DNA of 64,000 nt, from contig NZ_PYAK01000028.1 of assembly GCF_003264365.1 (NCBI RefSeq), positions 1-64,000 on the forward strand. Direction: 5' to 3'. The position numbers and the translations under genes are program-made. Below the pieces are notes generated by a model. That model was not told where the DNA came from. It ran no database searches and saw only the letters and a program-made list of their open reading frames with translations. This document shows positions 36,740 through 44,892 of this stretch, one piece after another (position 1 is the stretch's first letter; every line of letters starts with the position of its first letter). The DNA comes from Micromonospora noduli. Its GTDB lineage: Bacteria > Actinomycetota > Actinomycetes > Mycobacteriales > Micromonosporaceae.

Positions 36740-36792
36740 CGATCGGCCGCTCCGGCTCTGCGGATACCCCGCGGGGTCGGAGCGGCCGATCG
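36740..36792 (+). terminator. Long stem-loop between the BMP and ATPase genes
   Basis: Positions 36740-36754 pair perfectly with 36778-36792, and the pairing continues inward with G-U pairs to about 36761/36771, a stem of roughly 22 bp. It lies 59 nt after the BMP stop inside what looks like one operon. Such structures often let the binding protein be made in excess over the membrane subunits (partial termination and 3'-end protection). Confidence 0.7.
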
Positions 36793-36871
36793 CGCACCAC
36801 GGCGGCCGGCCCGGTCCGGTCGGTTCCACGGCAGCTAGGCTGCACCATCGCTCGCACTCCAGGAGGTTGCG

Positions 36872-38506
36872 CTGAGACTCGAACTGCGCGGCATCACCAA
36901 GCGGTTCGGTGATCTGGTCGCCAACGATCACATCGACCTGACGGTGGAGCCTGGAGAGATTCACGCCCTCCTCGGCGAGAACGGCGCGGGCAAGTCGACC
37001 CTGATGAACGTGCTCTACGGGCTCTACCAGCCCGACGAGGGCGAGATCCTGGTCGACGGCAAGCCGCTGAAGCTGAAGGGCCCGTCCGACGCGATCGGGG
37101 CCGGGATCGGCATGGTGCACCAGCACTTCATGCTGGTGCCGGTCTTCACCGTCACCGAAAACATCATGCTCGGCGCCGAGCAGATCCGGGGCGGCATCGC
37201 CGGCTTCCTGGACCGGCGGCGGGCCCGGCGCGAGGTCACCGAGGTGTCCGAGCGCTACAACCTGCGGGTCGACCCGGACGCGGTGATCGAGGACCTGCCG
37301 GTCGGCATCCAGCAACGCGTCGAGATCGTCAAGGCGCTCACCCGCGATGTCGACCTGCTCATCCTGGATGAGCCGACCGCGGTGCTCACCCCTCAGGAGA
37401 CCGAGGAGTTGCTGACGGTCATGCGGTCGCTCAAGGCGGCCGGCAAGTCGATCGTCTTCATCACCCACAAGCTCGGCGAGGTCAAGGCCATCGCCGACCG
37501 GATCACAGTGATCCGACGCGGAAAGACCGTCGGCACCGCCTCGCCGGAGGCCAGTCGGGATGAGCTGGCCGCGTTGATGGTCGGGCGCAACGTCCGGCTC
37601 ACAGTGGACAAGACCCCGGCCACGCCGGGCGAGCCGGTGCTGGAGGTGGCCGGGCTGGTCGTCGACGACGACCGGCAGATCCGCGCTGTCGACGGCGTCG
37701 ACCTGACCGTGCGCGCGGGCGAGGTGCTCGGCGTGGCGGGCGTACAGGGCAACGGTCAGACCGAGCTGATCGAGGCGATCATGGGCCTGCGCCCGGCGCT
37801 CGCCGGCACGATCAGCCTGGCCGGTGACCGGATCAACGGCTGGAAGCCCAAGAGGGTGCTCCGGGCGGGCGTCGGTTACGTGCCCGAGGACCGCAGCGTG
37901 GACGGCCTGATCAAGGAGTTCAGCGTCGCGGAGAACCTGGTGCTGGACATCTACGACCGGCCGCCGTTCGGTGCCGGGCTCGCGCTGAAGCCGGACGCGA
38001 TCGCCGCCTCGGCGAAGGAGCGGATTGAGCAGTTCGACGTCCGCACCTCATCGGCCGACGCGGCGGTGGGCACCCTCTCCGGTGGCAACCAGCAGAAGGT
38101 GATCGTGGCACGGGAGCTGTCCCGGCCGCTGAAGCTCCTCATCGCCGCCCAGCCGACCCGTGGCGTCGACGTCGGATCGATCGAGTTCATCCACAGCCAG
38201 GTCATCCGCGAACGGGACATCGGCACCGCCGTTCTGGTGGTCTCCAGCGAACTCGACGAGGTGATCGGGTTGGCCGACCGGATCGCGGTGATGTACCGCG
38301 GCCGGATCATCGGCATCGTCGGCCCGGACACCCCACGTGAGGAAATCGGCCTGCTGATGGCCGGCATCGGCCCAGACGCGGCCCACGACGCCATCGCAGC
38401 ACCCGCCGCCGACAAGCCCGGTGCGGCGACCGCCGTCGACAAGCCCGCAGCGGCCGACGGGGGCCCGGCGAGCGACGCAGGTTCCGCGAGCGAGGACGAG
38501 GCATGA
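36872..38506 (+). CDS. Nucleoside/simple-sugar ABC transporter ATPase (two ABC domains)
   Basis: 544 aa, RbsA-like tandem ATPase. Domain 1 has GENGAGKSTLMN (about residue 36) with VGIQQRVEIVKAL and LLILDEPTAVLTPQE. Domain 2 has the degenerate Walker A GVQGNGQTELIEA with no lysine, usual in this family, and LSGGNQQKVIVAREL. The start is read as CTG at 36872: AGGAGG sits at 36861-36866 and the encoded RLELRGITKRFG is the expected first strand. No ATG, GTG or TTG lies in frame before GTG 36944, which would delete that strand. The C-terminal 50 residues are Ala/Asp-rich. It overlaps the next gene by 4 bp. Confidence 0.92.
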   Translation: MRLELRGITKRFGDLVANDHIDLTVEPGEIHALLGENGAGKSTLMNVLYGLYQPDEGEILVDGKPLKLKGPSDAIGAGIGMVHQHFMLVPVFTVTENIMLGAEQIRGGIAGFLDRRRARREVTEVSERYNLRVDPDAVIEDLPVGIQQRVEIVKALTRDVDLLILDEPTAVLTPQETEELLTVMRSLKAAGKSIVFITHKLGEVKAIADRITVIRRGKTVGTASPEASRDELAALMVGRNVRLTVDKTPATPGEPVLEVAGLVVDDDRQIRAVDGVDLTVRAGEVLGVAGVQGNGQTELIEAIMGLRPALAGTISLAGDRINGWKPKRVLRAGVGYVPEDRSVDGLIKEFSVAENLVLDIYDRPPFGAGLALKPDAIAASAKERIEQFDVRTSSADAAVGTLSGGNQQKVIVARELSRPLKLLIAAQPTRGVDVGSIEFIHSQVIRERDIGTAVLVVSSELDEVIGLADRIAVMYRGRIIGIVGPDTPREEIGLLMAGIGPDAAHDAIAAPAADKPGAATAVDKPAAADGGPASDAGSASEDEA

Positions 38507-39876
38507 CCAACCCCAACCCGCAGTCGGGCTCCCCGGACAAGGAGCCGGCGAGCGAGGCGCAGGCCGCGCAGAACGCGCTCGGCAACACCGAACGCGCCGA
38601 GGTGGCGACCGAGCCGGACCGCTCGGTGGCGAAGCCGGGCCCGGAGCCGGAGCCGAGGCCGAGCCTGGGCCGGTTGTTCCTGGACAACCTCTGGGCGGCC
38701 AACACCTTCACCGTGACGCTGTTGTCGTTGGTGCTGGCGATCGTGGTCGGCGCGGTGCTGATGATCATCTCTGATCCCGACGTGCTCTCCACCTACTCGT
38801 ACATCACCTCGCGCCCGTCCGACGCGATCAACTCCAGCTGGACGCTCGTCAGCGAGGCGTACGCGAACCTGTTCAAGGGCTCGATCTTCGACCCCGAGGC
38901 GTTCTCCGGCTGGTTGAACGGCGCCAACGGCTGGCAGGCCGTGCTCGCGCCGATCTCGGAGACGCTGACCTACGCGGCGCCGCTGGTCTTCACCGGTCTG
39001 TCGGTGGCGCTGGCCTTCCGGGGCGGCCTGTTCAACATCGGCGCCCAGGGCCAGGCCACCATCGGCGTGATCATGGCGGCGCTGGCCGGCTTCCTGCTGC
39101 CGCTGCCGCCCGGCCTGCACCTGCTGGTGGCGGTGCTGGCCGGCGCGCTGGGCGGAGCGATCTGGGGTTTCATCCCCGGCATCCTCAAGGCCCGTGCCGG
39201 AGCACACGAGGTGATCAACACGATCATGCTCAACTACGTCGCCACGTACTTCCTCACCTGGTTGATCGTGCAGAACGGCGTGCAGGACCCGAACCGTACC
39301 GACGCGATCAGCAAGGGGGTGGACAGCTCCGCCCAGCTGCCCCGATTGCTCGGCGACAACCTGCGGGTGCACGCCGGCATCCTGCTCGCCGTGCTGGCCA
39401 CCTGGGCGGTCGCCTGGCTGCTCAACCGCTCGACGCTCGGCTTCGAGCTGCGCGCGGTCGGCGCCAACCCGGACGCCGCCCGGACCGCGGGCATCAGCGT
39501 CACCCGGACGTACATCCTGATCATGGTCTTCGCCGGAATCCTGGCCGGCCTCGGCGGCTCGAACATGGTGCTCGGCTCCACCGCCAGCGCGTTGACCCCG
39601 CTGGTGGTCGCGCAGATCGGCTTCGACGGCATCCTGGTGGCGCTGCTCGGGCGGGTGAAGCCCTGGGGGGTGCTGCTGGCCGCGCTGTTGTTCGGTGCGC
39701 TGCAGGCCGGTGGTAACCGGATGCAGTCGTACTCCGGGATCTCGCTGGAGCTGGTGACCGTGCTCCAGGCGCTGATCGTCATCTTCATCGCCGCACCGGC
39801 CCTGGTGAAGGCGATCTTCCAGCTCCGGGCCGCGCGCGCCGCCCGGTTGCAGACGAGCCTGGCGAAGGGCTGGTAA
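38503..39876 (+). CDS. Nucleoside ABC transporter permease 1
   Basis: 457 aa BPD_transp_2 permease. A hydrophilic Pro/Glu-rich N-terminus of about 55 residues precedes the membrane part. RGGLFNIGAQGQATIGVIMAAL is the family core, with GAHEVINTIMLNY and ELRAVGANPDAARTAGISV (coupling loop). A stretch at about residues 80-150 between the first two helices is unusually long. Overlaps the ATPase stop (ATGA) and is followed after 3 nt by permease 2. Confidence 0.93.
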   Translation: MTNPNPQSGSPDKEPASEAQAAQNALGNTERAEVATEPDRSVAKPGPEPEPRPSLGRLFLDNLWAANTFTVTLLSLVLAIVVGAVLMIISDPDVLSTYSYITSRPSDAINSSWTLVSEAYANLFKGSIFDPEAFSGWLNGANGWQAVLAPISETLTYAAPLVFTGLSVALAFRGGLFNIGAQGQATIGVIMAALAGFLLPLPPGLHLLVAVLAGALGGAIWGFIPGILKARAGAHEVINTIMLNYVATYFLTWLIVQNGVQDPNRTDAISKGVDSSAQLPRLLGDNLRVHAGILLAVLATWAVAWLLNRSTLGFELRAVGANPDAARTAGISVTRTYILIMVFAGILAGLGGSNMVLGSTASALTPLVVAQIGFDGILVALLGRVKPWGVLLAALLFGALQAGGNRMQSYSGISLELVTVLQALIVIFIAAPALVKAIFQLRAARAARLQTSLAKGW

Positions 39877-39879
39877 CTC

Positions 39880-41160
39880 ATGTCCACCATGGCTGTCCCC
39901 GACATCGCGGTCGCCCCGGTCGACGAGGGCTTCTGGACCCGCAGCCGGAAGGTCGGTCTCACGCTGCTGGCGCTCGGCCTGCTGTCGGCGGTGCTCTTCG
40001 GCGCGCTCGCCACCGACCAGCAGGCCCGGTTCACGCTCAGCGACGACGCGGCCGGCGCCGCGTTGGAGATCAACGGCACGATCGGGGCGATCCTGTTCGG
40101 GATCATCACGATCGCCGCCGGCGCGGCGCTGCTCGCCGGGGTGCCGAAGCGGTGGTTCCTTCCCGTGCTCGGCGTCGGGCTGGTCGCCTTCGTGCTGTCG
40201 TTCCTCTGCTGGCAGGTTTCCGCCGCGCCGACCGGGCAGAACTTCATGCCGCTGGTCAACATCATCCGGGGCACGTTCATCCTGGCCCTGCCGCTGATCT
40301 TCGGCGCGCTCGCCGGGGTGCTCTGCGAGCGGTCCGGCGTGGTCAACGTGGCCATCGAGGGACAACTGCTGATGGGCGCGTTCAGCGGGGCCCTGTTCGG
40401 CAGCATCTCCGGCAGCGTGTGGGTGGGCCTGGTCGCCGCCGCCATCGGCGGCGCGTTCATCTCGCTGCTGCTGGCCGTCTTCGCCATCCGCTACCTGGTC
40501 GACCAGGTCGTCATGGGCATCGTGCTGAACCTGCTGGCCGTCGGCGTCACCGGCTTCCTCTACGAGCGGCTGATGCAGACCGACGCCGCGAAGTACAACA
40601 GCGCGCCCCGCTTCAGCAACTGGGAGATCCCGCTGCTGAAGGACATCCCGGTACTCGGGCCGGCGTTGTTCCGCGGCAACATCTTCCTCTACCTCGGGCT
40701 GCTCCTGGTCCTGGTGATCCACATCGGGCTGTTCCGCACCCGGTGGGGGCTGCGGACCCGCTCGGTCGGCGAGCACCCGATCGCCGCAGACACGCTCGGC
40801 GTCAAGGTGTTGCGGGTCCGCTACCGCAACGTGCTGCTGGCCGGCGTGGTCGCCGGCATCGGCGGGGCGTCCTACACGCTGGCGCTCTACTCGTTCACCA
40901 AGAACATGATCGGCGGTAAGGGCTTCATCGCCCTGGCCGCGCTGATCTTCGGCCGGTGGAACCCGACAGGCGCGCTGCTCGCCGCGCTCTTCTTCGGTTT
41001 CGCCGACCAGCTCGCCACCTACCTGGGGGCGATCAACAGCGTCATCCCCAGCCAGTTCCTGGCCATGCTGCCGTACCTGGCGACCATCCTGGCGGTCGCC
41101 GGGCTGGTCGGCCGGGTCCGGGCACCGGCCGCCGACGGCAAGCCGTACATCAAGGGCTGA
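39880..41160 (+). CDS. Nucleoside ABC transporter permease 2
   Basis: 426 aa BPD_transp_2 permease. The N-terminal half has three additional hydrophobic segments before the core GVLCERSGVVNVAIEGQLLMGAF. Also visible are LVDQVVMGIVLNLLAVGVTGF and TRSVGEHPIAADTLGVKVLRVRYRN (coupling loop). Together with the preceding genes it completes a BMP-type nucleoside importer. A strong bidirectional terminator follows at 41168. Confidence 0.93.
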   Translation: MSTMAVPDIAVAPVDEGFWTRSRKVGLTLLALGLLSAVLFGALATDQQARFTLSDDAAGAALEINGTIGAILFGIITIAAGAALLAGVPKRWFLPVLGVGLVAFVLSFLCWQVSAAPTGQNFMPLVNIIRGTFILALPLIFGALAGVLCERSGVVNVAIEGQLLMGAFSGALFGSISGSVWVGLVAAAIGGAFISLLLAVFAIRYLVDQVVMGIVLNLLAVGVTGFLYERLMQTDAAKYNSAPRFSNWEIPLLKDIPVLGPALFRGNIFLYLGLLLVLVIHIGLFRTRWGLRTRSVGEHPIAADTLGVKVLRVRYRNVLLAGVVAGIGGASYTLALYSFTKNMIGGKGFIALAALIFGRWNPTGALLAALFFGFADQLATYLGAINSVIPSQFLAMLPYLATILAVAGLVGRVRAPAADGKPYIKG

Positions 41161-41167
41161 CACCCGA

Positions 41168-41200
41168 GCTGTGCCCGGCGGGACTCCCGTCGGGCACAGC
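41168..41200. terminator. Bidirectional terminator between permease 2 and the nitroreductase
   Basis: GCTGTGCCCGGCGGGA (41168-41183) faces TCCCGTCGGGCACAGC (41185-41200): a stem of about 14 bp with one G-U pair and a tight loop, between two convergent genes. Confidence 0.75.
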
Positions 41201-41214
41201 GAGGTCCGCGCCAG

Positions 41215-41709
41215 TCATCTCACGGGTGCCGTCTCGATACGGAACGCGGGGTACTGTGCCGCGATTGCCGCAAACTCGGACAGGGGCGCGTGCCGGTCGA
41301 CGGGGAGATGCGGCCGGGCTCCGGGGACCGTCGCCAGATACCGCTTGAGAATCGGTGCACGCTCGTCGACCGGCACCTCGACCAGGCGGCAGAGCCGGGT
41401 ACGCCTGTGCCGAATGGTCACCAGGCCGTCGGCCGCACGTACGTTTCGGACCCAGTTGCAGTTCTCGCCCAGCATCGGGACCAGATACCAGTCGCCCTGC
41501 CAGTCGGCCATACCCAGCGGGAAGCGGGTGATCCGACCGGTTCGGCGTCCCACGACCTCCAGCGTCACCCACCGCCTCGGGTGCAGGCCGGCGCCGTACA
41601 CGGCCGCCCAGAGTCGGGCGAAACGGCGGGCCGCAGCGTTACCCCGGCCCCCCGCGTACATCCGACGAAGAGTGTCCTCGGACAACGGCCAGCTTCCCAA
41701 CTTCGCCAT
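41215..41709 (-). CDS. Nitroreductase/deazaflavin-dependent (DDN-like) protein
   Basis: 164 aa split beta-barrel protein of the F420H2-binding Ddn-like family. Conserved blocks are VTLEVVGRRTGRITRFPLGMADWQGDWYLVPML, then NWVRNVRAADGLVTIRH and VPVDERAPILKRYL. Substrate unknown. The ATG at 41709 has GAGGGG upstream. It interrupts the nucleoside cluster on the opposite strand. Confidence 0.87.
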   Translation of the reverse strand: MAKLGSWPLSEDTLRRMYAGGRGNAAARRFARLWAAVYGAGLHPRRWVTLEVVGRRTGRITRFPLGMADWQGDWYLVPMLGENCNWVRNVRAADGLVTIRHRRTRLCRLVEVPVDERAPILKRYLATVPGARPHLPVDRHAPLSEFAAIAAQYPAFRIETAPVR

Positions 41710-41964
41710 CACATGTCCCCTCGGTCGCACGTGTCCAACCTCGGCTTCAGGGTTGGCTGACCCGAGCGGAAGATGCAGGGCCGAACGTCCCTTTCACCCC
41801 GAGCCGTCATCCTCGGCATTGCCTCCCACTGTGGTGACGACTGACCGCTGCTTGCGCTGCGGTGGCGCGGCCGATGAGTCGGGCTCACGCCCGGCACGGC
41901 TGCGCCCGCCCGTGGACACGGCCCTGCCCGCTTCTGACCTGGGCTGCTTGGGCAGAATGGCGGC

Positions 41965-42669
41965 ATGACCGACATTGACTGGGCACGGTTGCGCGCTGCC
42001 GCCATCGAGGCGATGCGGCACGCGTACGCGCCGTACTCGACGTTTCCGGTCGGCGCGGCGGCGCTGGTCGACGACGGCCGTGTGGTGGTCGGCTGCAACG
42101 TGGAGAACGCCGCGTACGGGGTGACGCTCTGCGCCGAGTGCGGGGTCGTGTCCAGCCTGCACGCCACCGGTGGCGGCCGGCTCGTCGCGCTCTCCTGCGT
42201 CGATGCGACCGGCGAGCCGTTGATGCCGTGTGGCCGCTGCCGGCAGCTGCTCTGGGAGCACGGCGGGCCGGAGTGCCTGATCGAGAGCAAGACCCGGCCA
42301 CTGCGGATGGCCGAGCTGCTGCCGCACGCCTTCGGCGTGGAGGATCTGGAAGCCGTCACCGGGGAGACACCGGTGCCGGTGGTCCCGGAGCGGCTCGCCG
42401 CCTGGCGCGGGCGCGGCACCGTCTTCGTGCACCCGGACATGTCCGCCGGTCAGCAGGTCTGGACGGCGTACTGGGAGCGGTCGGCCGGCGACGACGCCGG
42501 CGCCGAGACCGGGGTGCTGGAGGAGGCGCCGAGCTGGGACGACCCGGCCGAGGCGATCACCTGGGGCCTGGCCCGGACGCCCCGGGTGGTCGTGGTGGAC
42601 GCCACCGGCACGATCTTCTGGGCCGGTGAGGGTGAGCCGCCGGCGGAGATCCCGGTGCGCTGGTCTTGA
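41965..42669 (+). CDS. cdd: Cytidine deaminase with C-terminal extension
   Basis: Zinc hydrolase converting cytidine/deoxycytidine to uridine forms; 234 aa. The first 125 or so residues are a complete tetrameric-type Cdd: YAPYSTFPVGAAALVDDGR, then the zinc site CAECGVV and PCGRCRQLLWEHG. Residues about 130-234 are extra, with VFVHPDMSAGQQVWTAYWE and VVVVDATGTIFWAGEGE, resembling no domain I recognise. CAGAAT (41953-41958) may be a -10 of a near-leaderless transcript. Downstream lies a conserved-loop hairpin, then deoA. Confidence 0.92.
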   Translation: MTDIDWARLRAAAIEAMRHAYAPYSTFPVGAAALVDDGRVVVGCNVENAAYGVTLCAECGVVSSLHATGGGRLVALSCVDATGEPLMPCGRCRQLLWEHGGPECLIESKTRPLRMAELLPHAFGVEDLEAVTGETPVPVVPERLAAWRGRGTVFVHPDMSAGQQVWTAYWERSAGDDAGAETGVLEEAPSWDDPAEAITWGLARTPRVVVVDATGTIFWAGEGEPPAEIPVRWS

Positions 42670-42683
42670 TTGTGGTTGCTGTT

Positions 42684-42761
42684 CGGGGCCGGGGCCGACC
42701 GTGCCCGGCTCCGGGCGGTCAGGCTTGATCCCTCCGCCGGGCACGGTCGGCCCCGGCCCCG
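42684..42761. repeat. Intergenic hairpin with conserved 26-nt loop (element 2)
   Basis: A perfect 26-bp inverted repeat pairs 42684-42709 with 42736-42761 around a 26-nt loop (42710-42735). The loop matches that of 9451-9476 at 25 of 26 positions, while the arms are unrelated. It begins 15 nt after the cdd stop, and TGGTTGC (42673-42679) precedes it, as in element 1. It separates cdd from deoA. Confidence 0.88.
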
Positions 42762-42815
42762 TCGTGGTAACCGGCCGTGCGTCGGTGCCGCCAATCGACT
42801 AGAAGAGATCTTCTG

Positions 42816-44099
42816 ATGAGTAGTGGTTTTGCTGCTGTTGACGTTATTCGCGTGAAGCGGGATGGCGGTGTGCTGTCGGACGCGCAGATCGACTGGGTGG
42901 TCGACGCGTACACCCGGGGGGTCGTCGCCGACGAGCAGATGTCCGCGCTGGCCATGGCGATCCTGCTCAACGGCATGACCGGGCCGGAGATCGCCCGGTG
43001 GACCGCCGCGATGATCGCCAGCGGTGAGCGGTTGGACCTGTCGGCGGTACGCCGGCCGACGGTCGACAAGCACTCCACCGGTGGCGTCGGCGACAAGATC
43101 ACTCTGCCGCTCACCCCGCTGGTGGCGGCATGTGGCGCGGCCGTGCCGCAGCTGAGCGGCCGGGGTCTCGGGCACACCGGCGGCACGCTGGACAAGTTGG
43201 AGTCCATCCCGGGCTGGCGGGCCACGGTGAGCAACGACGAGTTCATCGCCCAGCTGGACGAGGTCGGTGCGGTGATCTGCGCGGCCGGTGCCGGGCTCGC
43301 CCCCGCCGACCGCAAGCTGTACGCGTTGCGCGACGTGACCGGCACCGTGGAGGCGATCCCGCTGATCGCCAGCTCGATCATGAGCAAGAAGATCGCCGAG
43401 GGCACCGGGGCGCTGGTCCTCGACGTCAAGGTCGGCTCGGGCGCCTTCATGAAGTCCGTCGACCAGGCCCGCGAGTTGGCGCGCACCATGGTCGAGCTGG
43501 GCGGTGCGCACGGGGTGCGGACGGTCGCCCTGCTCACCGACATGTCCACCCCGCTCGGCCTGGCGATCGGCAACGCGGTCGAGGTGACCGAGTCGGTCGA
43601 GGTGCTGGCCGGTGGTGGACCGGCCGACGTGGTGGAGCTGACCCTCGCACTGGCCCGGGAGATGCTCGACGCCGCCGGTCTGCCGGACGCCGATCCGGCT
43701 GCGGCGCTGCGCGACGGCCGGGCCATGGACTCCTGGCGGGCGATGATCCGGGCGCAGGGCGGCGACCCGGACGCGCCGATGCCAACGGCTGCCGAGGTGG
43801 AGGTGGTCCGCGCCGAGCGGGACGGGTACGTCGCGGCCGTCGACGCGTACGCCATGGGGGTTGCGGCGTGGCGGCTCGGCGCGGGTCGGGCACGCAAGGA
43901 GGACCCGGTCAGCGTGCCGGCCGGTGTGGTGTTGCACAAGCGGCCGGGTGACGAGGTGCGGGCCGGTGACCCGCTCTACGAGCTGCGTGCCGACGACGCG
44001 ACGCGGATTCCGGCAGCGCTGACCGAGGCCGCCAACGCGGTGCGGATCGCGCCGACGGCCCCGGCGGCGACGTCGTTGGTCATCGAACGCATCGGCTGA
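42816..44099 (+). CDS. deoA: Thymidine/pyrimidine-nucleoside phosphorylase
   Basis: Glycosyltransferase family 3 enzyme of 427 aa that phosphorolyses (deoxy)thymidine and uridine. Family signature SGRGLGHTGGTLDKLESI is near residue 120. KHSTGGVGDKITLPLTP and SSIMSKKIAEGTGALVLDVKVGSGAFMK carry the phosphate and nucleoside sites. The ATG at 42816 is preceded by AGAAGA-GA-TCTTCT (42801-42814), a dyad overlapping the ribosome-binding site. Whether it is a PdP (both U and T) or TP cannot be decided here. Confidence 0.95.
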   Translation: MSSGFAAVDVIRVKRDGGVLSDAQIDWVVDAYTRGVVADEQMSALAMAILLNGMTGPEIARWTAAMIASGERLDLSAVRRPTVDKHSTGGVGDKITLPLTPLVAACGAAVPQLSGRGLGHTGGTLDKLESIPGWRATVSNDEFIAQLDEVGAVICAAGAGLAPADRKLYALRDVTGTVEAIPLIASSIMSKKIAEGTGALVLDVKVGSGAFMKSVDQARELARTMVELGGAHGVRTVALLTDMSTPLGLAIGNAVEVTESVEVLAGGGPADVVELTLALAREMLDAAGLPDADPAAALRDGRAMDSWRAMIRAQGGDPDAPMPTAAEVEVVRAERDGYVAAVDAYAMGVAAWRLGAGRARKEDPVSVPAGVVLHKRPGDEVRAGDPLYELRADDATRIPAALTEAANAVRIAPTAPAATSLVIERIG

Positions 44100-44209
44100 T
44101 CGATTCGACGTCGCCCTGGCGTGGTGCCGGTCACCTGGGAGCGCTATTGTCGCAGGCCAAGGGGGGACCACCGGCCTTGCGCCGGCGCGAGCAGACAGGA
44201 AGATCCGCC

Positions 44210-44890
44210 GTGAGCGTTGCTGCCCCCGACCCACGTGAGGTGCGCGAGGCGAGCCTGGACGAGCTGTCCCGGCTCGGCCTGCCGTTGCCGCCGGCCCAGT
44301 TTCCCCTCGTGTGGGAGCCGGGTGACCAGATCGACCTGCGCCCGACCGCGGAGATCGAGGCGCGGATCGCGGTGCTGCACCTGATCCTGGCCCGCTGTTT
44401 CGGGATGCCCCCGCAGGCGGCGATGAGCTGGCTGCTCGGCTCGCACCTGGTCGACATGGTCACCCCGCCTGAGTGGCAGTTCGTGATGGGCGGCAAGGGG
44501 GACCACCGGTCGTTCGTGCTGCACCACGACGCGCTCTTCGCGCTGGCCTGGGTGCTCGGGCTGAGCAAGCAGCTCGACCCGACGCTGGCCGTCGACGAGC
44601 GGCTGGTCGAGCGGCTGCCGCACATCGCCGAGGGGGAGACCTTCCCGCACTGGCGCTCCCGGATCCTCACCGCGCCGCAACACCCGGCCGACGCGGCCGC
44701 CCTGCTCGACCTGCACTACTGCCTGGACTGGGCGTACCTGGAGACCGAGCGCGGCGGCCGGCGGGCACCGGGCCTGGTCGACGCGAACGCGATCGGGCAG
44801 CGGCGTTGGGCGCTGGAGTGGGCGGTGATCCTGCGCGGGCCGTACCACGACGAGCCGCCCGGCTGGGAAGAGGTCGACCTCTCCACCTGA
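44210..44890 (+). CDS. DUF4272 domain protein
   Basis: 226 aa soluble protein of unknown role. REVREASLDELSRLGLPLPPAQ followed by RPTAEIEARIAVLHLILARCFG and RSFVLHHDALFALAWVLGLSK fit the DUF4272 layout. The GTG at 44210 follows AGGAAG. It ends 2 nt short of the convergent rlmA-like gene. Confidence 0.8.
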   Translation: MSVAAPDPREVREASLDELSRLGLPLPPAQFPLVWEPGDQIDLRPTAEIEARIAVLHLILARCFGMPPQAAMSWLLGSHLVDMVTPPEWQFVMGGKGDHRSFVLHHDALFALAWVLGLSKQLDPTLAVDERLVERLPHIAEGETFPHWRSRILTAPQHPADAAALLDLHYCLDWAYLETERGGRRAPGLVDANAIGQRRWALEWAVILRGPYHDEPPGWEEVDLST

Positions 44891-44892
44891 GG

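Noticed and set aside
37951..41163. 1070-aa open frame on the minus strand
   Set aside because: Shadow of the ABC ATPase end and both permeases; long antisense frames are expected at this GC content.
42801..42814. AGAAGA-GA-TCTTCT dyad before deoA as an operator
   Set aside because: It coincides with the purine-rich ribosome-binding site, and a six-base dyad there can arise by chance; not listed separately.
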